DNA of 50,851 nucleotides from JBBIRM01 sp037441765 (GTDB taxonomy: Bacteria; Desulfobacterota; BSN033; UBA1163), in contig JBBIRM010000007.1 of assembly GCA_037441765.1 (NCBI GenBank), forward strand, positions 1 to 50,851, given 5' to 3'. A program made the position numbers and the translations under genes. How positions within the stretch are numbered: position 1 is the stretch's first letter; every line of letters starts with the position of its first letter. Below, in pieces: positions 40,870 through 49,358 of this stretch. Below the pieces are notes generated by a model. It ran no database searches and had not been told where the DNA came from. It saw nothing but the letters and a program-made list of their open reading frames with translations.

Positions 40870-43203
40870 ATGGAGGAGTTATCCTTTGTAGGGAAGAGTG
40901 TTCCGAGAAAGGATGGAGTGGAGAAGGCTACAGGGAAGGCCCTTTATACTGTTGATATGGTGCTTCCTGGGATGCTCTGGGGAAAGATCTTGAGAAGTCC
41001 CTATCCCCACGCAAAAATTCTAAACATTGATACAAGCAGAGCGGAGAGGCTTCCCGGGGTGAAAGCAGTCATAACAGGGAAAGATACCTTAGGTATAAAA
41101 CATGGCTTTGTGGAGACTCCCCGCTATCCACCAGACCAATATCCATTGGCCATGGACCGAGTTCGATATATTGGAGAAGAGGTGGCTGCGGTGGCTGCCA
41201 TTGATGAATATATAGCGGAAGAGGCGTTAAGCCTGATCAAGGTCGATTATGAAGAACTTCCTGCAGTCTTTGACCCTGAAGAGGCAATGAGACCAGATGC
41301 CCCTGAAATCCACCCGAGCCATCCAAAGGTTAAGGAGCCATACAAAAACATTGGAGGAAAGACGGAGACTGGCTGGGGAGACATTGAGAAGGGATTTGCC
41401 GACTCCTACCTCGTCCGTGAGGACCGATTCGAGGGACAGTTAAGAACACACTGCTATATGGAGCCACAGGCTACGTTTGCAAGTTACGACCTTTCAGGCA
41501 AACTCAATGTCTGGACATCAAGCCAGGGGCCTTTTATCAAGAGGGCCAAATTGGCAACCACCTTAGGGCTCCCCTTTAACAACGTTCGTGTATTGAAAGC
41601 CTATGTGGGTGGGGCCTACGGTGGAAAGATCGACCTCTTTTCCCATGAGTTCTGTGCCTCTCTCTTATCGATGAAGACTGGGAGACCCGTAAAGATTGTT
41701 TGGACGAGGCAGGAGGTCTTTGAGGCCTCAAGGCATGGCCAACCCATCATTGTCGAACTAAAAACAGGCGTTAAAAAGGATGGAACCTTACTGGCACAAA
41801 AGGTAAGGGTGATCAACAATGCGGGCGCTTATCGAGGAAGCGGAGTGGTCGTGATCTTTCTATGCTGGGGTTTTGTCATGCTCTCATACCGAATACCAAA
41901 CTTAAAGTATGAGGGTTATTCAGTCTATACAAACAATCCTGTCAGGGCCCCTCAGAGAGGACATGGCGCTCCTAACCTGAGATTTGCTGTTGACTCACAG
42001 ATGGACATGATTGCAGAAGAGTTGGGAATCGATCCAGTGGAGATTCGCTTAAAGAATGCCCGTCAGAAGGGAGAGATCCTCCCGAATGGGGATTATGTTA
42101 GGAATTGTGGTCTGGTGGAATGTATTGAAAGGGTGGCTGAGGAGACCCAATTTAAAGACAAATATGCAAAGGGAAAATTGCAGGAGGGTCAGAGGATTAG
42201 AAGGGGAATTGGAATGGGAGTCTCTTCATATTTCAGCGGATCATTGATTTACCCCAATGCCTCTGCTGCTATCGTTAAACTAAACGACGATGGGACTGTC
42301 TCACTTCTTACTGGAGCACTGGACATCGGGCAGGGGGCAGAGACCATCCTCTCCCAGATTGTTGCCGAAGAACTCGGAGTGGCGATGGAGGATATTCGGG
42401 TTGTTGCTGCGGATACCGAGACCACGCCTGTGGACATTGGTTCGTGGATCAGTGGAGGGGCCTATGTCTCCGGAAATGCAGTTAAGTTGGCTGCCTCTGA
42501 TGCGAGACGACAACTTTTTGAAGTCGCAGCAAAGGAACTTGAGGCAAACCCCGAGGATTTAGTAGCAAAAAATCGGGAGATCTTTGTAAAGGGTTCACCA
42601 GGGCGATCCATTTCCTTTAGTCAGGCAGTTGCGGCCAGCATCGCAAAGCGTCGTGGTAATCCAATTATCGGTCAGGGCCATTACCGAACGATGAAAGATG
42701 TGCCCATGCATCCGAGCCTTGCCACAACCAAGGGTAGATGGAGTGATAACTATGCCTTCGATGCCCAGGTGGCGGAGGTGGAGGTGGATACCTGGACAGG
42801 ACAGGTGAAACTTTTAAAGGCAACTACTGCCCACGATTGTGGATTTCCCATTAATCCGATACTCGTCGAAGGTCAGATCGATGGCCAGGTCTCCATGGCT
42901 CAAGGCCACGCTCTTTGGGAAGAGGTCTTGATGGAGAAAGGCAAGACCTTAACTACCTCTTTCCTCGACTACAAAATCCCCTGTGCCAAGGATATGGTCG
43001 AATCCCACTACATCGATGTCATCACTGAGAAATATGAGAAAGATATTCCATATCGAACAAAGGAGGTAGGGGAAGGTTATGTTTCGGGCATGGTGGCTGC
43101 GATTGCCAATGCGGTATATAACGCCACAGGAGTAAGGGTTAAGACCCTACCTATCTATCCAGAAAAGATTCTAATGGGATTAAAGGAGAAAAAAAAGAAG
43201 TAG
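40870..43203 (+). CDS. molybdopterin-binding hydroxylase large subunit (xanthine dehydrogenase family)
   Basis: 777-residue catalytic subunit. The N-terminal aldehyde oxidase a/b hammerhead begins SVPRKDGVEKATGKALYTVD. Mo-cofactor regions: SSQGPFIKRAKLATTLGLP, GGAYGGKIDLFSHEF (GGGFGGK-type loop), APQRGHGAPNLRFA (FRGFG-type), TGALDIGQGAETILSQI, TTAHDCGFPINP and EGQIDGQVSMAQGHALWEE. The catalytic Glu lies in RTKEVGEGYVSG. It lacks the AYxCSFR signature of true CO dehydrogenase. Substrates of such enzymes include purines, N-heterocycles, aldehydes and aromatic acyl-CoAs. The following ligase genes favour an aldehyde or aromatic; the neighbouring deaminase-like gene favours a purine. Undecided. 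Confidence 0.9.
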   Translation: MEELSFVGKSVPRKDGVEKATGKALYTVDMVLPGMLWGKILRSPYPHAKILNIDTSRAERLPGVKAVITGKDTLGIKHGFVETPRYPPDQYPLAMDRVRYIGEEVAAVAAIDEYIAEEALSLIKVDYEELPAVFDPEEAMRPDAPEIHPSHPKVKEPYKNIGGKTETGWGDIEKGFADSYLVREDRFEGQLRTHCYMEPQATFASYDLSGKLNVWTSSQGPFIKRAKLATTLGLPFNNVRVLKAYVGGAYGGKIDLFSHEFCASLLSMKTGRPVKIVWTRQEVFEASRHGQPIIVELKTGVKKDGTLLAQKVRVINNAGAYRGSGVVVIFLCWGFVMLSYRIPNLKYEGYSVYTNNPVRAPQRGHGAPNLRFAVDSQMDMIAEELGIDPVEIRLKNARQKGEILPNGDYVRNCGLVECIERVAEETQFKDKYAKGKLQEGQRIRRGIGMGVSSYFSGSLIYPNASAAIVKLNDDGTVSLLTGALDIGQGAETILSQIVAEELGVAMEDIRVVAADTETTPVDIGSWISGGAYVSGNAVKLAASDARRQLFEVAAKELEANPEDLVAKNREIFVKGSPGRSISFSQAVAASIAKRRGNPIIGQGHYRTMKDVPMHPSLATTKGRWSDNYAFDAQVAEVEVDTWTGQVKLLKATTAHDCGFPINPILVEGQIDGQVSMAQGHALWEEVLMEKGKTLTTSFLDYKIPCAKDMVESHYIDVITEKYEKDIPYRTKEVGEGYVSGMVAAIANAVYNATGVRVKTLPIYPEKILMGLKEKKKK

Positions 43204-43212
43204 GGGGTAAGA

Positions 43213-44532
43213 ATGGAAAAGGTGATTATGTGGAAACCGGAATTGGAGACGATGCCAAGGGAGAAACTACTGGAGCATCAACTTGAGTTATTCAGAAGGC
43301 AGATGGACTATGTCTATGAAAGAGCCCCTTTCTATAGAAAGAAGTTTGATGAGGCAGGTGTAAGGCCTGAGCATATCAAAACCCTTGATGATGTAAGTAA
43401 GGTTCCTTTTACCGTCAAAGAAGAACTAAGGCAGAGTCAGGAGAAGTACCCCCCATACGGGGATTTTCACTGCATCTCTCCTGAGGATGGGGTCAGGGTC
43501 TTTCAGACCACCGGTACCACTGGAATTCCTGTTCGATCACTTCTGAGCAAAAGGGATTGGTTTGAGGTCTACTATGATCAATTTATGTACTTCATGTATG
43601 GGTATGGAATTACTAAGAAGGACATTATTTTTATTCCATTTAATTATGGGCTCTATCTGGCATGGTGGGGAATCCACTCCTCTTTTGAACAGGCAGGGGT
43701 GCTTGTCATCCCAGGAGGAGGGCAGAGTTCGGAGGATCGAATCAGAAACATCCTTGAATGGAAACCTACGGTGGTCTGCGGAACCCCGACTTACATACTT
43801 TTCCTTGGAGAGACCGCAAAGAAGATGGGCGTTGATCTTTCCACGTCAACCGTTCGAATTGTGATCACTGCAGGTGAACCAGGGGCTCAGGTCCCATCGA
43901 CCAAGAGACTGATTGAGACGACCTGGGGTGCAAAAAATTATGATGATATTGGGTCAACAGAGATTTCCAATTTTGGTTTTGAATGTGTGGCCCAGAAGGG
44001 AACCCATGTGATTGAAAGTATGTTTCTTGCTGAAGTGATCGATCCAAAAACAGGGAAGAACTTAGGCCCAGGTGAGGAAGGCGAACTGGTTCTTTCAAAT
44101 CTCTGTTGTGAATCAATGCCTCTTATTCGGTGGCGGATGGGTGATATGGTTAAATTTGAGATTAACAAGTGCGACTGTGGAAGAACGTTTCTCCGATTGG
44201 ATGGAGGAATTATTGGCAGGGTAGATGACATGTTTCAGTTTGGTGGGGTCAATATCTTTCCCTCCGCCATTGAGAATTTTGTTCGCGAGACCAAGGAGTT
44301 TTCGAACGAGTATCAGGTGATTGCCCCAAGGATGGGATCTGGAAGACATCTGAAAATAAAGGTTGAGCCTTCCTCTCCATCGCTTTCGCAAGAGGAGTTG
44401 GATCGAGCAGTAAAGAGCTTCAAGGAGATATTTAAGTTTCGGATTGGGGTTACTCCCGATGTGGAGGTAGTCAAGATTGGAGAACTCCCCCGATTCGAAG
44501 GCAAGGCCAAAAGAATCATTCGAGAAAATTAA
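43213..44532 (+). CDS. phenylacetate--CoA ligase-like adenylate-forming enzyme (PaaK family)
   Basis: 439 residues, typical PaaK length. ANL-superfamily motifs: FQTTGTTGIPV (P loop), VVCGTPTYILFL, ITAGEPGAQVPSTKRLIE, YDDIGSTEI (adenine-binding) and RWRMGDMV. The C-terminal part has GRVDDMFQFGGVNIFPSAIE, with the CoA-side C-terminal Lys probably in RFEGKAKRI. A Cys pair (CDCGRTF) occurs where PaaK homologues often carry one. It would activate an aryl- or short-chain carboxylate to a CoA thioester via an acyl-adenylate. GGGGGT precedes the ATG, nine bases after the molybdenum subunit, so it belongs to the same operon and may activate the hydroxylase product. Confidence 0.88.
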   Translation: MEKVIMWKPELETMPREKLLEHQLELFRRQMDYVYERAPFYRKKFDEAGVRPEHIKTLDDVSKVPFTVKEELRQSQEKYPPYGDFHCISPEDGVRVFQTTGTTGIPVRSLLSKRDWFEVYYDQFMYFMYGYGITKKDIIFIPFNYGLYLAWWGIHSSFEQAGVLVIPGGGQSSEDRIRNILEWKPTVVCGTPTYILFLGETAKKMGVDLSTSTVRIVITAGEPGAQVPSTKRLIETTWGAKNYDDIGSTEISNFGFECVAQKGTHVIESMFLAEVIDPKTGKNLGPGEEGELVLSNLCCESMPLIRWRMGDMVKFEINKCDCGRTFLRLDGGIIGRVDDMFQFGGVNIFPSAIENFVRETKEFSNEYQVIAPRMGSGRHLKIKVEPSSPSLSQEELDRAVKSFKEIFKFRIGVTPDVEVVKIGELPRFEGKAKRIIREN

Positions 44533-44608
44533 AATCAGACCTGGTATTCAACTTGACAAAATGATGAACAATCACGATAATGGGAAAAATTTTAGAAAGG
44601 AGGGTGCT

Positions 44609-45898
44609 ATGAAGGTTAAGGCGTTGAGAATGAATTATGGTCTTCGGTTATTCTTGGTTTCAATTCTTTTAATCTTAATCGGTGTCTGTTTTTTGACTCA
44701 AGGAGGGGCTCTGGCTCAGCCCATTGTTCTGGGTGTCCCTATATCCAGGGGATATCCTGATGGTGTTGATGCAGAGCGTGGGATTACTCTGGCAGTAGAA
44801 GAGATTAATGCCAAGGGCGGAGTTAATGTGGCTGGGAAGATGCGTCCTTTAAAACTTGAGATCAGCGACACCCGTGACCTTGAGCCAGGGGTTCCTGTGG
44901 CCGAGGCCCTCGTAGCGGTGGAGAGGTTGATCATTGAGAAAAAAGCCAATTTTATTATAGGAGGTCCCATTCGTTCGGAGGCTGCTCTTGCTGCAATGGA
45001 TGTGTTATCAAAACATAAGACCGTATCAATCCTTTCAGCAGGTGTATTGAGCCCTGCCTACCACAAACGGATAGCAGAGAACTATGATAAGTATAAATAC
45101 TGTTTCAGAACAACGGGAAGTGTGATTCCAATGATCGGAGGGGCTGTCAATACGTTCGAGTCGATCAGAGCAAAAAAGGGATTTGATAAGGTCTTCATCA
45201 TGGTTCAGGATGTTGCACATGCTCGAGCAGCAGGCACCTCTTTAAAAGAAGGACTTGAGAAGAAGGGGTGGAAAGTCCTTGGCTATGAAGTCTATCCAAC
45301 TGGAACAACAGACTTTTCTGTTGGACTTTCCAAGGCCAAAGAAGGACAGGCTCAGTATTTAATCCCATGGTTCGATATGCCAGAGGTCTCAATATTGATG
45401 AAACAGTGGTATGACATGAAGGTGCCTGCTCTTCCTATCGGTTATATCCATGCCCTTCAGGATGAGGGGACCTGGAAGGCGACAGAGGGAAAGGTTGCTT
45501 ACTCTGTGGTTCTCTACGCCAAGGCTGGTTCAGTCGCCACAAAGGCAATTCCTCTTAGCGAAGGGTTTGTGGCTGCTCATAAGAAGAAGTATGGAATGGA
45601 GCCCAGATCAGAGTGGACCTCCACAAGTTATACCGTTGTTTATATTCTGAAGGATGCCATTGAGAGGGCAAAGGCAGTGGATCCTGAGGCCATCATCTCT
45701 GCCTTGGAGAAGACCGATCTCATGGGGACTTATGGAAGAGTAAGGTTTGATCACAAGAGCCACCAGATTATTGAGAATGGAGATCCCAAAGAGACAGCCG
45801 TGGGCATGTGGGCTCAATGGATCGATGGGAAGAGGGTGATCGTCTTCCCAAATAAAATAGCAACGAGAAGTTTAGAACTACCTCCTTGGATGAAATAG
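44609..45898 (+). CDS. livK: branched-chain-amino-acid-type ABC transporter, periplasmic binding protein
   Basis: Extracellular ligand-binding receptor of the Leu/Ile/Val family. A signal peptide MKVKALRMNYGLRLFLVSILL is followed by GVCFLTQGGALAQ, with cleavage near ALA-QP. Then the mature fold begins PIVLGVPISRGYPDGVDAERGITLAVEEINAKGG, with the family's DTRDLEPGVPVAEALVAVERLI. I chose ATG 44609 with AAAGGAGGG upstream; the open frame extends back into the ligase gene. In catabolic islands such receptors often bind aromatic acids or amides rather than amino acids. It is the first of a complete livKHMGF set. Confidence 0.9.
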   Translation: MKVKALRMNYGLRLFLVSILLILIGVCFLTQGGALAQPIVLGVPISRGYPDGVDAERGITLAVEEINAKGGVNVAGKMRPLKLEISDTRDLEPGVPVAEALVAVERLIIEKKANFIIGGPIRSEAALAAMDVLSKHKTVSILSAGVLSPAYHKRIAENYDKYKYCFRTTGSVIPMIGGAVNTFESIRAKKGFDKVFIMVQDVAHARAAGTSLKEGLEKKGWKVLGYEVYPTGTTDFSVGLSKAKEGQAQYLIPWFDMPEVSILMKQWYDMKVPALPIGYIHALQDEGTWKATEGKVAYSVVLYAKAGSVATKAIPLSEGFVAAHKKKYGMEPRSEWTSTSYTVVYILKDAIERAKAVDPEAIISALEKTDLMGTYGRVRFDHKSHQIIENGDPKETAVGMWAQWIDGKRVIVFPNKIATRSLELPPWMK

Positions 45899-45909
45899 AA
45901 TAGGATTCG

Positions 45910-46776
45910 ATGCACATCCTTATCTTTGGGCTTGTCAATAGCGTCATTCTGGCCTTATTAGCAAGTGGATTTGCGCTGGTCTATGGCGTCAGCCGGCTGG
46001 CAAACTTTGCCCATGGGGCCCTCTATATTTTAGTGGGTTTCTCTACCTGGCTCTTCCTTAACAGGGTGGGAATAAACTATATTGGATCAATCGTCCTTTC
46101 TATCCTGATTGTATCAATCATCGGCGGTGCCATCTATCGTTTTCTTCTGATCAGGGTCAAAGGTATGCCCGACTCAGAGATTATCGCCTCTCTAAGCATA
46201 GGGATAGCGATTATGGAGTTATTTCGCTGGAGAGGTTTTATCAGCGAAGCATATATGCTTCCACCCTTTATAAAAGGCTCGGTCAACCTCTTGGGAGTCA
46301 TGATCGATTGGCAGAGACTTCTCATCATCGGTGTGGGATTGGCCATAATGGTATCCCTCTGGCTGTTTACACATCATACAAAGGTAGGATTATCCCTCAG
46401 GGCGATCGCCCAGGATAAACATGCGAGCATGATGTCAGGCATCGAGCCAGATCGGACAGCAGTCATTGCCTTAGCCATGGGCTCTGCCCTGGCTGGCATC
46501 TCTGCTGTGGTCATTTTGCCTTTGGGGAATATAACTGTAGAGACTGGATACATGGTTCTGATCAATGCCATTGCGGTATGCATCGTAGGAGGATTGGGGA
46601 GTTGGGCTGGGGTCTTTGCAGGTGCTCTTTTATTAGGATTCTCCCAAATCCTGGCAACTGCCTTATTAGGACCCCACTGGCAAATGGTCGTTGTATTGCT
46701 CTTCATCATTATCACATTGATTATTAAACCCTCAGGACTTCTCGGCAGGCAGAAGGAGCTTGAAGAAAGGGTATAA
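45910..46776 (+). CDS. livH: branched-chain-type ABC transporter permease LivH
   Basis: 288-residue inner-membrane permease with about eight helices. Family marks: LALLASGFALVYGVSRLANFAHGALYILVG, LSLRAIAQDKHASMMSGIEPDRTAVIALAMGSALAGISAV (the EAA-like loop) and GGLGSWAGVFAGALLLGFSQ. It ends LGRQKELEERV. It pairs with LivM. Starts 11 bases after livK. Confidence 0.92.
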   Translation: MHILIFGLVNSVILALLASGFALVYGVSRLANFAHGALYILVGFSTWLFLNRVGINYIGSIVLSILIVSIIGGAIYRFLLIRVKGMPDSEIIASLSIGIAIMELFRWRGFISEAYMLPPFIKGSVNLLGVMIDWQRLLIIGVGLAIMVSLWLFTHHTKVGLSLRAIAQDKHASMMSGIEPDRTAVIALAMGSALAGISAVVILPLGNITVETGYMVLINAIAVCIVGGLGSWAGVFAGALLLGFSQILATALLGPHWQMVVVLLFIIITLIIKPSGLLGRQKELEERV

Positions 46777-46820
46777 AATTTGAGGTCGTTCACTAACTAT
46801 AGTAGAAAAAGATAAGCACA

Positions 46821-47825
46821 ATGGAGAGGCGAAAAGAAAGGCTGGATAGAGGAATAAAAGTACGAACCGAAGGTATCTATGCAATCTCCTCCTGGCGAGG
46901 GATTGCATATATGGCCTTTCCAACGATTCTCTTTGTGGTGGGATTGCTCATCCTCCCTCTGGTTGTCCCCACTATGGCATGGCAGAGAATCATTGTGATT
47001 GCCTGTCTGTTTGCCCTCTTGGCATTGGTCTTTGACTTTTTAACCAATTTTGTTGGAATCGTATGTTTAGGCGGTGCTTTCTTTACAGGCGTTGGAGGTT
47101 ATATATCAGGGCTTCTAAATTCAGCATGGGGGATTCCAATTATCTTCACCATTCCTGTTGCCACAATCGGCGGAGCATTGATTTGCACACTTTTTCTACT
47201 TCCATGTCTACCAATAAGAGGCATCTACTTTGCTATTGTAAGCCTGATGTATCCACTTCTCTTTGCGAGAGTGATTCAGGCGCTGGATATCTTTGGAGGC
47301 ACAGATGGGTTACCCGGACTTTCCACCTTCCCCAACATATGGGTTGAACTTTACCTCATTTTACCAATCATCATTCTTCTCACCTTTGGTCTAAAAAGAA
47401 TTGTGAGTGAAGATTTCGGGATAGTGCTCCGAGCCATTAGGGATAATGATCAGGCGGTCAGGGCCTCCAATATCAATATCACCTGGTTTAAAACGAAGGC
47501 AGTATTTTTAGGCTCAGCCATCGGATGTCTTGCTGGGGCCTATATGGCTCACCTCTATGGTTGGGTCGGTCTATCCTTATTTGCTCTCGACTTTTCCATA
47601 TTTCCAATTGCTGCCACTGTAGTGGGAGGCGGTGGAACACTTGTTGGTCCAGTCATTGGTGCCTTTATCCTCGCACCGCTTTCAGAAATGCTTCGGGCCT
47701 TTGGACCCTTGAGAGTTGTTTTTTACAGCCTGATCTTGGCAGGCCTTGTGATATTTAGCACCCAAGGTCTCTTGCCATATTTAGAAAGGAAGTATCACCA
47801 GTTTGAACGCTGGACAGAGGTATGA
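46821..47825 (+). CDS. livM: branched-chain-type ABC transporter permease LivM
   Basis: 334-residue second permease, eight or more helices. The conserved cytoplasmic loop is LRAIRDNDQAVRASNINITWFKTKAVFLGSAIGCLAGAYMAH, and VGGGGTLVGPVIGAFILAPL follows. A hydrophilic N-terminal leader of about 30 residues (MERRKERLDRGIKV) precedes the first helix. Its stop overlaps the livG start by four bases. Confidence 0.92.
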   Translation: MERRKERLDRGIKVRTEGIYAISSWRGIAYMAFPTILFVVGLLILPLVVPTMAWQRIIVIACLFALLALVFDFLTNFVGIVCLGGAFFTGVGGYISGLLNSAWGIPIIFTIPVATIGGALICTLFLLPCLPIRGIYFAIVSLMYPLLFARVIQALDIFGGTDGLPGLSTFPNIWVELYLILPIIILLTFGLKRIVSEDFGIVLRAIRDNDQAVRASNINITWFKTKAVFLGSAIGCLAGAYMAHLYGWVGLSLFALDFSIFPIAATVVGGGGTLVGPVIGAFILAPLSEMLRAFGPLRVVFYSLILAGLVIFSTQGLLPYLERKYHQFERWTEV

Positions 47826-48571
47826 ACCAAGAAGTCTTTTTAAGAGTGAGAGGGGTTAACAAATCCTTTGGTGGAGTGAAGGCAGTCCATCAGGTGAGTT
47901 TTGATTTATTCAAAGGTGAAATCTTGGGCATCATCGGACCCAATGGTTCAGGAAAAACGACCCTGGTCAATATCATTACGGGCTTTGTTAAGCCAGATGA
48001 AGGGGAAATTTTTACGAAAGGAAAGAAGATTACTGGATTGTCGCCACATCAGATCGCTGGTCTGGGGATTGCAAGGACCTTCCAGATACCAAGACCCTAT
48101 CCATCCCTTTCAGCGGTTAAGAATCTCGTGGTCCCATTATTTTCTTCAAGAATCCAACGTACAACCGGTGGTAAATTGGGCGACAGGGATACCGTTGCCC
48201 TCGACATCTTAGAAGAGATAGGGTTTGAACGGGATGCGCATGCCCCATATAAACCTGCCTCTACGTTTTCTGAAGGCTATTTGAAACGCCTTGAACTCGC
48301 AAGATGCCTTGCCCTCCGACCTCATACCATAATTATGGATGAGATTTTTTCAGGACTGAGTGTCAGTGAGATTACAACAATGATTCCCATCATTGAGAGG
48401 CTCCAGATGAACGGGATCACCATCATGATGGTGGAGCATAGAGTCAGAGAACTTTTCCAGTTGGCCAATCGGGTGATGGTGATGAATTTTGGGGAGAAGA
48501 TAGCCGAAGATGTTCCTTCTGAGATTGTGAAAAGCGAGGTTGTAAAGCAGGCCTATCTCGGAGTGAAATAA
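47822..48571 (+). CDS. livG: branched-chain-type ABC transporter ATPase LivG
   Basis: 249-residue ABC ATPase. Walker A GPNGSGKTTLVN, Q loop in GIARTFQIPRPYPSLSAVKNL, a signature reading FSEGYLKRLELARCLA (LSGGQ degenerate to SEGYL), Walker B TIIMDEIFSGLS with Glu replaced in a slightly unusual MDEIF context, and switch His in VEHRVREL. The poor signature is notable, but the rest is standard. It couples ATP hydrolysis to LivHM transport. Confidence 0.9.
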   Translation: MNQEVFLRVRGVNKSFGGVKAVHQVSFDLFKGEILGIIGPNGSGKTTLVNIITGFVKPDEGEIFTKGKKITGLSPHQIAGLGIARTFQIPRPYPSLSAVKNLVVPLFSSRIQRTTGGKLGDRDTVALDILEEIGFERDAHAPYKPASTFSEGYLKRLELARCLALRPHTIIMDEIFSGLSVSEITTMIPIIERLQMNGITIMMVEHRVRELFQLANRVMVMNFGEKIAEDVPSEIVKSEVVKQAYLGVK

Positions 48572-48575
48572 AGCG

Positions 48576-49322
48576 ATGCTACAAATAAATAATCTCATGG
48601 TCTTTTACGAAAATGCGCTGGCGCTTAATAATTTGAGCCTCACCTGCCCTGAGGGCCGGATCACAGGGGTTTTTGGACCGAATGGTGCAGGCAAATCGAC
48701 ATTGATGTTTACGATTTCAGGGATCATCCTCGATATGAAGAAGACAGAAAGGATGAAGGGAGGCGAAAGGATAACCATTCTGGGCGAGATCAAATTTAAA
48801 GGGAAAGAAACTATTCATATTAAACCGAGCGAAAGGACCCGGATGGGGATAGTCCTCTGTCCGGAGAGACGTCGAATTTTCCCAGAGAGTAGCACCCTCG
48901 AAAACCTTAAGATAGGAGGCTATCTGGCAAACCGATCCGAGGCCAAAAAAACTCTCGAATATGTATTCAGTCTATTTCCTGCTTTAAAAGATTTAAAAAA
49001 GAGAGAAGGAGGATTTTTAAGCGGTGGGGAACAGCAGATGCTTGCTATTGGGAGGGCCTTAATGGCTCAACCTAAGCTTTTACTTTTGGATGAACCATTG
49101 ATGGGTCTAAGCCCAGCCATCCAATCGAGGCTGGTTGAGGCAGTAAAGGAAATCAACGAAAGAACAGGGATGACCATCCTCATTACAGAACAGTATGCCC
49201 AACCCATACTCCCGATCGTTGATTACGGATATGTCATGGAAAAAGGGACGATTGTCTTGGCAGGTACATCACAGGAACTCACAGAGAACCCTCATGTGAA
49301 GGCTGCTTATTTAGGGGCTTGA
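48576..49322 (+). CDS. livF: branched-chain-type ABC transporter ATPase LivF
   Basis: 248-residue ABC ATPase. Walker A GPNGAGKSTLMF, Q-loop region LCPERRRIFPESSTLENL, signature FLSGGEQQMLAIGRAL, Walker B LLLLDEPLMGLSP and switch ITEQYAQP. An insertion of about a dozen residues (MKKTERMKGGERI) after the Walker A helix is not present in most LivF proteins. It ends the transporter set; an acyl-CoA synthetase gene follows 36 bases later. Confidence 0.93.
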   Translation: MLQINNLMVFYENALALNNLSLTCPEGRITGVFGPNGAGKSTLMFTISGIILDMKKTERMKGGERITILGEIKFKGKETIHIKPSERTRMGIVLCPERRRIFPESSTLENLKIGGYLANRSEAKKTLEYVFSLFPALKDLKKREGGFLSGGEQQMLAIGRALMAQPKLLLLDEPLMGLSPAIQSRLVEAVKEINERTGMTILITEQYAQPILPIVDYGYVMEKGTIVLAGTSQELTENPHVKAAYLGA

Positions 49323-49358
49323 GATAAGGAATTTCGTGTATCAATCTATAGTTTACTT

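Noticed and set aside
39538..43203. 4-hydroxybenzoyl-CoA reductase (HcrABC) or CO dehydrogenase (CoxMSL)
   Set aside because: The FAD subunit is too short for the HcrB Fe-S insert, and the large subunit lacks the CoxL AYxCSFR motif.
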